Of a stretch of 64,000 nt of DNA, positions 17,218 to 25,924 are shown piece by piece. The stretch is from OLB6 sp964493635 (GTDB lineage Bacteria > Bacteroidota > Ignavibacteria > Kapaibacteriales > Kapaibacteriaceae): positions 132,026-196,025 of the forward strand of contig CAZBOW010000001.1 in NCBI GenBank assembly GCA_964493635.1, in the 5' to 3' direction. Positions within the stretch are counted from its first letter, which is position 1; the number at the start of each line of letters is the position of its first letter. A program made the position numbers and the translations under genes. A model generated the notes under the pieces. It was not told the DNA's origin. It did not search any database and was given only the letters and a program-made list of their open reading frames with translations.

Positions 17218-19066
17218 ATGTCGCGCTTCCTTTCGCAGTTTCAGTGGTCCGTACTTGTGTCCCAAACACGGACTGTTGCAGCGCGCTTCCCCGTTGAAGT
17301 GATCGTTGCGGCTGGTTCAGCCATCGTGGGGGTCCTGGTTGCCCATGAGGTGTTCGGAACCCAGCAGTCGCTGTTGACCGCCATGCTCCTGAGCAGTCCT
17401 GTGCTGCTTGCCCTACAGCTCGTGGTGTCCTTAGTGGCCGAACAGTATGCTACACCGCGCTGGTGGCCACTCGTTGGTCGGACGCTGGCATTGGCTGCCG
17501 CTACGGCAATGGTGGCATCGCTGCAGAGCGATGTGGGTTCATCAGCCGTTCCAGTCCAAGTTGCCACTGCATGGAGTGCCGCAGTAGCCAGTTTGATGGT
17601 GGTGTGGTATGGAAAGGGGCCGGCGGTCATGTGGCAGATGACAAAGGTCCTCGCCTGGCGATTTGTTCTTACGACCGTCTTTGCGTCGGTCCTATCCGGT
17701 GGGCTGGCGCTGGCACTTGGAGCCATGCAGGTTCTGTTCGGACTCGACCTGCCGGATGCACTCTACGGCGACGTCTCGGCGCTGGTCGATACGCTGTTTG
17801 TAACCGTCTTCTTCCTTGCAGGTGTTCCAGCCGAGCGCCGCGAGCGTGAGGACGTCGAGAACGAACACTCCGTACCTCCTGCCCTTCGGTGGTTCGTCCA
17901 GTTTGCACTCTTACCGCTGGTGATGGTCTTCACGGTGATTCTCTATGCCTATGCCATCAAGGTCGCGTTCTTCTCAAACCTCGAGGGGTCGGTTGCCGGA
18001 TACATCGTTGCCTTGGGAATCATCAGCATCAGTGCGTGGGTGATTACCTGGCCGTTGCGCTCCAGCGGGGCCCATCGAATGCTGGCATGGTACCATCGGT
18101 GGCTTGGTGTGGTGCTGCTTCCGATGACCGTCATGCTGATCGTTGCCGTGGCGGTGCGGATCTCCGACTACGGAGTCACGCCCGAACGGTATGCACTTGC
18201 AGCGTTCACCACCGTGATGGTCGGAGCTACGGTGATGATGCTCTTGCGGCGCATCGTTGACCTGCGCGCGCTACCCATCGTGATCGTTGGTGTTGGTGCC
18301 GTTACAGCCTTGGGCCCGTTCGATAGCCGACACGTATCCGTCCGCAGTCAACGTGCCCGAGTTGAGAGTATCCTTCGAGCCGAGCGCCTGCTGGATCAAA
18401 GCGGAACCTTCGACACAACGGCATTTCAGCAGCAACCCGACTCGGTGCGTCACGAAATTTTTCAGAGAATCAGTGCCGTCTCGGAGGTGGACACCACGGC
18501 GGCCTTGCGACTGTTGCAGCAGTGTGGTATCCGCGCAACCATCCAGGCATCGTCCCGAGACGTCCAGTTTGCCGGGATGGGGGTACGCCCACAGTGGCGC
18601 GCTACGGAGCGCGGTCGCTACTGGACGTTCCCCGATACTGCTCCGCCGGTAATGGATTTGCAGGGGGCTTCCAAGCTCTATGCACTGCGTCTGACCAACA
18701 GCAACAGCGATACAACGGTGGTGATTCCGCTTGATGGTACAGCGACGNNNNNNNNNNNNNNNNNNNNNNNNNNNNNNNNNNNNNNNNNNNNNNNNNNNNN
18801 NNNNNNNNNNNNNNNNNNNNNNNNNNNNNNNNNNNNNNNNNNNNNNNCGCCTCGACCCAAAGAGTACCGTGCTGAAGATCTATCAGGAAGGCCGTCGTAT
18901 GGACAGTATGGACATGGCTACCGCCGATAACCAGCGCCGCGTGTCGTCGAACGCTGGTTTCTTCCGCGCCATGATCCTCAGCGGTGAAGTGTCACCAACC
19001 TTTGTTGCGAGCCTTCAGATCCTCCTACTGGACCTACGACCCCAGACCGAGAGCGTCCAGCAGTAA
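17218..19066 (+). CDS. DUF4153-like multi-pass membrane protein, interrupted by a gap
   Basis: About 510 residues are visible before a 100-N gap and 73 after it. The N-terminal 400 residues contain roughly ten to twelve hydrophobic segments, with a family-typical central block (A-L-R-W-F-V-Q-F-A-L-L-P-L-V and Y-A-Y-A-I-K-V, then G-Y-I-V-A-L-G). The C-terminal half is soluble, with V-R-S-Q-R-A-R-V-E-S-I-L and tandem charged helices, consistent with a periplasmic or cytoplasmic tail. Function unknown in the family. The last 33 bases overlap, tail to tail, with the Kgd gene on the minus strand. Confidence 0.75.
18748..18847. other. Assembly gap (100 N)
   Basis: Placeholder within the soluble C-terminal part of the DUF4153-like gene. 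The same frame is open on both sides. Confidence 0.97.
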
Positions 19067-22000
19067 GGCACGCTGCTCTACCTCGTGGACCTTTGCCGAT
19101 CCCGTTGCTGGACTGGCCGCCGCCGACCGTCCTGCGTAGCGGAGTTTCTGCGACGGCGCAAGGATGCTGTGCAGATACTCCTGCACCAGGAACCAGGCCC
19201 CCATGTTTCGCGGCTCCTCCTGACACCACACCACGTCCGTGGCATTGGGATACGATGCAACGATGGATGCCATCAACTCCGTATGGAATGGATAGATCTG
19301 CTCAAGACGCACAAGAGCGGTCTGCTCGGTGGCATTCTGCTCTCGGCGCATCTTGTCGATCTCCATATGGACCTTTCCGGTTGTGATCACGATGCGTCGC
19401 ACGGCAGCGCGATCGGTAATCGTGGCGTCATCAATCACTTCCCGATAGCCCCCTTCCACCAGATCCTGGACCGGAGACTCGAAAATCCGGAGATAGCCTT
19501 TGGGGGTCATGATGACCAACGGCTTGCGCCATGGAGCAAGTACCTGCCGGCGCAGCGCGTGGAACAGATTGGCTGGCGTGGTGTAGTTCGCCACAATCAT
19601 GTTATCCTGGGCGCAGAGCTGCAGGAATCGCTCAAGGCGGGCACTGGAGTGCTCCGGACCTTGACCATCGTAACCGTGGGGCAGAAGTAGCGTGAGGTTG
19701 ACCCGCTGACCCCACTTTTCCTCGGCACTGGCAAGGAACTGGTCGATCACAATCTGGGCGCCGTTGGCAAAGTCGCCAAACTGCGCCTCCCACAGAGTCA
19801 GGCCATCCTTGGCAATCGTGGCGTAACCGTATTCGTATCCAAGCACGGCATACTCCGACAGGGACGAATCGTGGATATGCAGCCGACGACTGCCCGATCC
19901 AAGACGATTCAGCGGAATGAACTTTCGACTGGTGACAATGTCGTGCTGCACAGCCTGGCGATGGTTAAAGGTTCCACGACCAGAGTCCTGTCCCGTAATT
20001 CGCACAATGCGTCCTTGGTGCACGAGCGATCCAAACGCCAGAGCCTCGGCCATCCCCCACTGCACCGTACCAGATTCGAACTGTTTGCGCCGTTTTTCAA
20101 CTTCCTGATGAACCTTAGCATGGATGTTGAAATCCTCAGGAACATCCAGGATGGCCTTCGAAATCACTTCGAGGGTTGGCTGATCAACGGCCGTGGAAAC
20201 GGGTTGGAACATCGGTGGGCCCGACCGCTCATACGAACGCGCTGGCTGTCCCCGTCGATCAAAGGCTTCGTTGAGGATCGCTTTTTCGGCTTCCGTAATG
20301 GCGGCGCGCTGCTCTGGCGTGAGGACCTTCTCTTTCTCAAGGCGTTCACCGTAGAGCTCATGCACCGGGCGCATGCTCCGAATCTTTTTATACAGCAGTG
20401 GCTGGGTAGCGGTGGGATCGTCCTGCTCGTTATGTCCGTACTTCCGGTAGCAGTACATGTCGATGACGACGTCGTCCTGATACCGTTGGCGATAGGCGAA
20501 GGCAAAATCCGCGGCTGCCCGGCATGCTGCGGGATCCTCTCCATTGACGTGCAGAATGGGGATCTGCAACATCTTGGCCACACCCGTGGCGTAGGGCGTC
20601 GACCGGGCATCATCCGGCGACGTTGTAAATCCGATCTGGTTGTTGATGATCAAGTGGATGGTGCCACCCGTCTTGTAGCCCTCGAGTCGCGACAGATTGA
20701 GCGTTTCTGGTACAACACCCTGACCGGCAAAGGCCGCATCGCCGTGAATCAACAGTGGAAGGATCGACGTGTACGACGCATCTTCCATTTCGTCCATCAG
20801 TGCACGAGCCATGCCCTCAACAACGGGATTGACCGCCTCAAGATGACTCGGGTTCGGAGCCATCACGATCGGAAGCGTCTCCCCACTAATCGACCGATAG
20901 GTTCCCTTGGCTCCCATGTGGTACTTCACGTCCCCAGAGCCCATCTCGGAGTCGGGGTCGAGAATGCCGTCAAACTCGTTAAAGACTTTTTCAAGGGGCT
21001 TGCCCATCATGGTGGCAAGCACGTTGATGCGACCACGATGGGCCATACCCAGTACCGCTCCCTGCAGTTTCGCCTCGGCGGCACTTTCGAAGATCTCATC
21101 AACGATCGTCAGCGCTGCATCTCCCCCTTCCAACGAGAACCGTTTGGCTCCCAGGAACTTCGTGTGGAGGAAGTTCTCCAGCAGGTCGGCGCGAACCAGC
21201 TTGCGGAACGTTTCAATCTTGCGATCAGGACTCAACTCGAGCTTCAGGCGGGTATTTTCCACCTGCTCACGAATCCATGCTCTGCGCTCAGCATCTTGAA
21301 TGTGCATCCATTCGAGGCCGATCTTTTCGCAGTACGTATCACGCAAGCGCTCAAGGATGTCGCGCAGCGTGGCGCGCTGCGTGCCTCCAAAGCCACCGGT
21401 GTCGAACTCTCGGTCAAGATCCCAAATCGACAGACCATAGTAGGCCGGGTCAAGTTCCGGATAGTAGTACGCCTCGTGACCAAGCGGGTTGATATCGGCT
21501 AGAACATGCCCCCGGACGCGATAGGCATGGATTAACTGCATCACGCGTGCAGCCTTACCAATGCGGTCCGGTTGATCATCGTTAACAAACGGATTATGGC
21601 CGCGCTCGACACTCCAGCGAATCGGCTCAAACGGAATATCGTAGGCAGCAAAAATCTGATCGTAGAATCGATGTTCGCCAGTGAGCAACTGGTGCATGTA
21701 CTGCAGGAATTCACCCGACTCGGCGCCTTGAATCACGCGATGATCGTAGGTGGACGTCAATGTGACCACCTTGGAAATCGCAAGGTTGGTCAGCACGTCC
21801 GGCATCATTGCCTGGAACTCTGCCGGAAACTCAATTGCTCCGGCCGCAACAATCGTTCCTTGTCCAGCCATCAGTCGTGGCATGGACATGACCGTGCCGA
21901 TCATGCCGGGATTGGTGAGCGTCACGGTAGCGCCCGTAAGATCGTCAGGCGTAAGCTTGTTGGTCCGTGCCTTTGCGATCAGTCCATCGTAGGCGCGGAC

Positions 22001-22594
22001 GAAATCGGCAAAGGTCAGGTCCTGCGCATTCTTGATGCTTGGAACCAAAAGAATCCGGGAACCATCCTTGCGCGTTGTGTCGACAGCAAGCCCGAAGTTG
22101 ATGGACCCGCGTCGCACAGAAACCGGCACGCCGTCGTGGACGGCATAGGTGCTATTCAAATTGGGATACTTCTTCAGGGCACGCACGATGGCCCAGGCCA
22201 AGACATGCGTAAACGACAGCTTGGGTAGCAGTCGTTTGGCCAGGAACGTATTGATAATCCGGCGGTTTTCTTCCAGTGCCTTGACCGGAACACCGCGCAC
22301 ACTTGTAGCGGTGGGGACCGTCAAGGAGCGTTCCATGTTTTCGGCAATCTTGGCGCCGATGCTTGACATCGGAATACGATCATCGCCCTGGCGCATCTCC
22401 GGAGCAGGAACGGACACCGTTGGCGGTGGCGTTGGCGGTGCCGAGAGCGGCCGAACCGTTACTGACGCCGGCTCGAGTGGGCGCTCCGGGGTGTAGGTGG
22501 CGAAAAACGCTCGCCATTCCGGAGAAACGGAGTCCGGATCGCGCAGGTAGTCGTAGTACAAATCATCGACGTAAGCGCTGTTCATCGACATCAT
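19034..22594 (-). CDS. kgd: Multifunctional 2-oxoglutarate dehydrogenase, E2 catalytic domain fused to E1 (Kgd type)
   Basis: 1186 residues. A short E1 N-terminal motif (Y-V-D-D-L-Y-Y-D-Y-L-R-D-P-D-S-V-S-P-E-W) is followed by a Pro-rich linker, then a dihydrolipoyl succinyltransferase core at about residues 75-320 ending T-S-T-Y-D-H-R-V-I-Q-G-A-E-S-G. That block contains the catalytic His but no lipoyl domain. The rest is a complete thiamine-dependent E1 with M-A-H-R-G-R-I-N-V-L and H-G-D-A-A-F-A-G-Q-G. This order is typical of actinobacterial Kgd/OdhA, which borrow the lipoyl domain of another E2. It converts 2-oxoglutarate to succinyl-CoA, or to succinic semialdehyde if uncoupled. A box TAGTTTTG lies at 22627-22634. 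Confidence 0.95.
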   Translation of the reverse strand: MMSMNSAYVDDLYYDYLRDPDSVSPEWRAFFATYTPERPLEPASVTVRPLSAPPTPPPTVSVPAPEMRQGDDRIPMSSIGAKIAENMERSLTVPTATSVRGVPVKALEENRRIINTFLAKRLLPKLSFTHVLAWAIVRALKKYPNLNSTYAVHDGVPVSVRRGSINFGLAVDTTRKDGSRILLVPSIKNAQDLTFADFVRAYDGLIAKARTNKLTPDDLTGATVTLTNPGMIGTVMSMPRLMAGQGTIVAAGAIEFPAEFQAMMPDVLTNLAISKVVTLTSTYDHRVIQGAESGEFLQYMHQLLTGEHRFYDQIFAAYDIPFEPIRWSVERGHNPFVNDDQPDRIGKAARVMQLIHAYRVRGHVLADINPLGHEAYYYPELDPAYYGLSIWDLDREFDTGGFGGTQRATLRDILERLRDTYCEKIGLEWMHIQDAERRAWIREQVENTRLKLELSPDRKIETFRKLVRADLLENFLHTKFLGAKRFSLEGGDAALTIVDEIFESAAEAKLQGAVLGMAHRGRINVLATMMGKPLEKVFNEFDGILDPDSEMGSGDVKYHMGAKGTYRSISGETLPIVMAPNPSHLEAVNPVVEGMARALMDEMEDASYTSILPLLIHGDAAFAGQGVVPETLNLSRLEGYKTGGTIHLIINNQIGFTTSPDDARSTPYATGVAKMLQIPILHVNGEDPAACRAAADFAFAYRQRYQDDVVIDMYCYRKYGHNEQDDPTATQPLLYKKIRSMRPVHELYGERLEKEKVLTPEQRAAITEAEKAILNEAFDRRGQPARSYERSGPPMFQPVSTAVDQPTLEVISKAILDVPEDFNIHAKVHQEVEKRRKQFESGTVQWGMAEALAFGSLVHQGRIVRITGQDSGRGTFNHRQAVQHDIVTSRKFIPLNRLGSGSRRLHIHDSSLSEYAVLGYEYGYATIAKDGLTLWEAQFGDFANGAQIVIDQFLASAEEKWGQRVNLTLLLPHGYDGQGPEHSSARLERFLQLCAQDNMIVANYTTPANLFHALRRQVLAPWRKPLVIMTPKGYLRIFESPVQDLVEGGYREVIDDATITDRAAVRRIVITTGKVHMEIDKMRREQNATEQTALVRLEQIYPFHTELMASIVASYPNATDVVWCQEEPRNMGAWFLVQEYLHSILAPSQKLRYAGRSAAASPATGSAKVHEVEQRALLLDALGLGS

Positions 22595-22626
22595 AGTCGG
22601 CTTGATCCTGTTGTAGAGAAGGACTT

Positions 22627-22634
22627 CAAAACTA
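22627..22634 (-). promoter_or_regulatory. -7-type box for kgd (TAGTTTTG)
   Basis: Matches TAnnTTTG on the minus strand and ends 32 bases before the kgd ATG. It lies between the kgd start and the YfiH-type stop at 22640. Confidence 0.45.
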
Positions 22635-22639
22635 CGGAT

Positions 22640-23276
22640 TTACCGTAACGCGATAAACGCAAGCCCCCTACCCGAATGTTCCTTGTCGCGACGGTACGAA
22701 TGGAAGCGACGGTCGGCGATGGTGCAGAGTCCGCTGGCCACGACGTTCGTGACACCCTCGGCTGAGAGTTGGTGGGTGATGGCCTGCACGTTATCAAAGA
22801 GCCAGCGGGAGGGGTCGTCAGGGTGCGGCACGCAGAAATCGGGCAGTACACGCTGGACATCCGGCCCTACTTGGTAGTTGACTCCCGAAGCGCAGGGTGA
22901 GAGCCACACGTGTACATGCTGTGGTGTCACACCATACACGCTGGTCATGTGGGCGACGGCCGCGCCAGCGATGTTCTGGGCCGTTCCGCGCCAGCCACTG
23001 TGGATGGCAGCCACAACACCTCGGCTGGGATCCACCATCAGAATACCGCAGCAGTCGGCCAGACGAACAGCGATGGGCATCCCACGGCGCAGCGTCGTCA
23101 TGCCGTCGGCTTGGACACCGGGCTGCCATGTATCATCGCCAACAATCCGAGATTGATGAACTTGGTCCACGAGTCGAATGGCAGCCGGGGCAGCTGAGGT
23201 TACGGATGCCACCAGATCGACGGCGTTGGAGGTAACGGCGGTCGTTGTCAGACCAGCAATCACCTCCGGTATGTCC
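22640..23276 (-). CDS. YfiH/polyphenol-oxidase (laccase-domain) family purine nucleoside enzyme, N-terminus missing
   Basis: 211 C-terminal residues are visible. The family signature is H-Q-x-R, here V-D-Q-V-H-Q-S-R. It is followed by Q-A-D-G-M-T, R-L-A-D-C-C-G-I-L, A-I-H-S-G-W-R-G-T and S-P-C-A-S-G-V-N-Y. The Cys of A-D-C-C and the His of H-S-G-W-R-G are zinc ligands. The family acts on adenosine and inosine and is often annotated peptidoglycan editing factor or laccase. The N-terminus and the join to comEC are hidden by the gap. Confidence 0.88.
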
Positions 23277-23376
23277 NNNNNNNNNNNNNNNNNNNNNNNN
23301 NNNNNNNNNNNNNNNNNNNNNNNNNNNNNNNNNNNNNNNNNNNNNNNNNNNNNNNNNNNNNNNNNNNNNNNNNNNN
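23277..23376. other. Assembly gap (100 N)
   Basis: Placeholder between the YfiH-type gene and comEC, removing the end of comEC and the start of the YfiH-type gene. Confidence 0.97.
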
Positions 23377-24779
23377 GACCACCAACAGGCCACCAGCATG
23401 GCCGGACCAACCATCCACGGAGCTCCGCCGTCCGGACTGATCGCCGCACCGGTGCGAATCGTCCACATGGCCATCGATAGCAGGAACTCCACCGACCAGC
23501 CACCAAGCCAACTCACTGTAGGTATCACAAAGCCCAGTGCCAGAAGGATCAACGCAATCAAGAGAGCTGTGGAGAACAGTGGGACCACGAGAAGATTCAC
23601 GAGAGGTCCGAGGGGGGCCACCTGTTGCATCAGCATCGCCACAGGAAGTGCGCTTCCGGCGCTGGCAGACACCGAAACGGCCAACGCACCCCGCACCGCC
23701 GAGGGGAGATGCTGGAGGATCCGTCGCCAGTGAGGCGCACCCCATAGGACGGACGCGGTCACGGTGGAACTTATGATGAACGACGGCGTGACGGCCTGCC
23801 ACGGCCATACCAACCACTGCAGCAGGCAGCTTGCCCCAAGGAGATTTAACCCATCAACCGTGCGTTCCCGGACAAGGCCAATACCAGCTAGGGAGGCCAT
23901 CACTGCCGCACGAACGGCCGGAGGCGCTCCGCCGGTCAGCACCACGTAGCCGCCGATGATCAGGGTAACCACTGCCCACTGCCACCATCGTCGGAACCCA
24001 CCCTGCACGCCAAGGATCGCCACGACGACGGCTGTAATGACGCCAACATGCAATCCAGAGACGGTCAGCAGGTGGGACGTACCGGTCGTGGTAACGGCCG
24101 ATCGATCCTTTTGGTCCAGATGTGACCGATCACCAAGAACCATCCCCATCAGAAGTGCAACCGTCACGGTATCGTGGTACTGGATCATGCGCTGATACAG
24201 CCACTGATGTGGCTGTTGCCTCCACGTTTGCCAAGCAGGTGGTGAACGCAGTATCCACACGCCGCTCTGCGGGGATCGGTCGATACGCAGCATGACACTT
24301 GCCGCTCGACTCTGCAGCCAGCCGTGCTGTTCAACAGTACCGCGATGCATCATGCCGGCAGCCACAATCCGGGTTCCCGGCGCGATTGGTTGTGACTCCG
24401 AATGCTGTACGATCACCGTGCAGGCCATTGCCGGAAGACCAACGGCATCAATCGTGCCGTCAACGACAAACCATGACGTTTGAGCTGATTCAAGGATCGT
24501 GCCCTCCAATCGTGCGCGTAGCGCCGGCGGATGCAACGCCTGCGAGGGCATCCACGAACACTGCGCATAGGTTGCTGCGGCGATGATAACGCTACAGATG
24601 CCTCGTAACGGAAGAACACCGTAGCGCATCCACCACACAAGTGCGAGGGCTGTGGTACAACAAAGTACCCATACAAGCAGTGAGCGTGGGATCTGCAATC
24701 CATAGAACACGATCAAGGCGGCTGCTACGAGGATTGTCAGTGCCAGCAGAGGGCGCCTTCGAAATTCCTGCTGTTCCAT
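23377..24779 (-). CDS. comEC: ComEC/Rec2-family DNA-uptake membrane channel, C-terminus missing
   Basis: 467 residues are visible from the ATG at 24779. Two N-terminal membrane segments (residues 10-60) are followed by the DUF4131 OB-like domain. The competence domain has the signature H-L-L-T-V-S-G-L-H-V-G-V-I and G-G-A-P-P-A-V-R-A-A-V-M, then alternating hydrophobic helices and P-L-G-P-L-V-N-L-L-V-V-P. The metallo-beta-lactamase C-terminal domain found in many ComEC proteins, if present, would be in the gap. ComEC passes single-stranded DNA across the inner membrane during natural transformation. It is transcribed divergently from recA. Confidence 0.9.
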
Positions 24780-24800
24780 ACACGGACCGTATCGGTTGGT

Positions 24801-24900
24801 NNNNNNNNNNNNNNNNNNNNNNNNNNNNNNNNNNNNNNNNNNNNNNNNNNNNNNNNNNNNNNNNNNNNNNNNNNNNNNNNNNNNNNNNNNNNNNNNNNNN
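24801..24900. other. Assembly gap (100 N) upstream of recA and comEC
   Basis: Placeholder in the divergent comEC/recA promoter region; any LexA operator for recA is hidden here. Confidence 0.97.
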
Positions 24901-24912
24901 GCGGCCTCGTCG

Positions 24913-25911
24913 ATGAGTGAGGCAAAGTCGAAAGCCGCCCAGATGGCAATCGACCAGATTGAAAAGCAGTTCGGGAAGGGCTCCATCATGCGCCTGACCG
25001 ACGACAACCCCGTCAACATCGAGGCGATCTCCACGGGATGTTTGTCACTGGATGCAGCCATTGGTATCGGTGGTGTACCCAAGGGGCGAATCGTGGAGAT
25101 CTACGGCCCCGAATCCTCGGGCAAAACAACCGTGTGTCTGCACGTGATCGCCGAGGCACAAAAACAAGGTGGGCTCGCAGCCTTTGTCGATACCGAGCAT
25201 GCCCTTGACGTGCAGTATGCACAGCGGCTGGGCGTTGATCTCAACAATCTGCTGCTGTCGCAGCCCGAGTTTGGTGAGCAGGCACTGGAGATCGTTGAAA
25301 CACTGGTACGATCTGGTGCAATCGATGTGGTCGTGGTTGACTCGGTGGCAGCCCTTACTCCCCGTGTTGAGATCGAAGGAGACATGGGCGATGCGCAGAT
25401 GGGATCGCAGGCGCGTCTGATGAGCCAGGCAATGCGTAAGCTCAATGCGGCAATTGGACGGTCGAAAGCAACGGTGATTTTCACCAACCAGCTGCGGAGT
25501 AAGATCGGTGTGATCTACGGCAATCCCGAGGTGACGACCGGTGGTAACGCGCTGAAGTTCTACGCCTCCGTGCGGATCGACATTCGCCGCAAGGATGTCA
25601 TCAAGGAGGGACAGGACATCATCGGTAATCGCGTCCGAGCGAAGGTTGTGAAGAACAAGGTGTCGCCGCCCTTCAAGGAGGCTGAGTTCGACATCATGTA
25701 CAACGAAGGGATTTCCAAGCTGGGCGATATGATCGATCTGGCCGTCGAGCACGGCGTGATTGCCAAGTCTGGCTCGTGGTTTACCTTCAATGACGAGCGC
25801 GTACAGGGACGTGATGGCATGCGTCGTCTGCTGACAGAGAACAACGAATTATTCGGGAAGCTGGAAGTCGCCGTGCGGGAGCTTCTCCACATGAGTCCGA
25901 AGGCATCCTAA
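24913..25911 (+). CDS. recA: Recombinase RecA
   Basis: 332 residues from ATG 24913. Walker A is G-P-E-S-S-G-K-T-T (65-73), Walker B is V-V-V-V-D-S-V-A-A-L. The L2 loop N-Q-L-R-S-K-I-G-V and the T-T-G-G-N-A-L-K-F-Y-A-S motif are intact. The reading frame is open upstream to the gap (A-A-S-S), so the true start may lie a few codons further 5'. RecA drives homologous recombination and SOS induction. The recX-OmpA fusion follows after 13 bases, consistent with a recA-recX transcript. Confidence 0.97.
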   Translation: MSEAKSKAAQMAIDQIEKQFGKGSIMRLTDDNPVNIEAISTGCLSLDAAIGIGGVPKGRIVEIYGPESSGKTTVCLHVIAEAQKQGGLAAFVDTEHALDVQYAQRLGVDLNNLLLSQPEFGEQALEIVETLVRSGAIDVVVVDSVAALTPRVEIEGDMGDAQMGSQARLMSQAMRKLNAAIGRSKATVIFTNQLRSKIGVIYGNPEVTTGGNALKFYASVRIDIRRKDVIKEGQDIIGNRVRAKVVKNKVSPPFKEAEFDIMYNEGISKLGDMIDLAVEHGVIAKSGSWFTFNDERVQGRDGMRRLLTENNELFGKLEVAVRELLHMSPKAS

Positions 25912-25924
25912 ACGGAGCTGGCTG

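Noticed and set aside
19871..21502. Long plus-strand open frame of 543 codons
   Set aside because: It is entirely antisense to kgd, in the GC-rich opposite frame, and its translation shows no recognisable motif.
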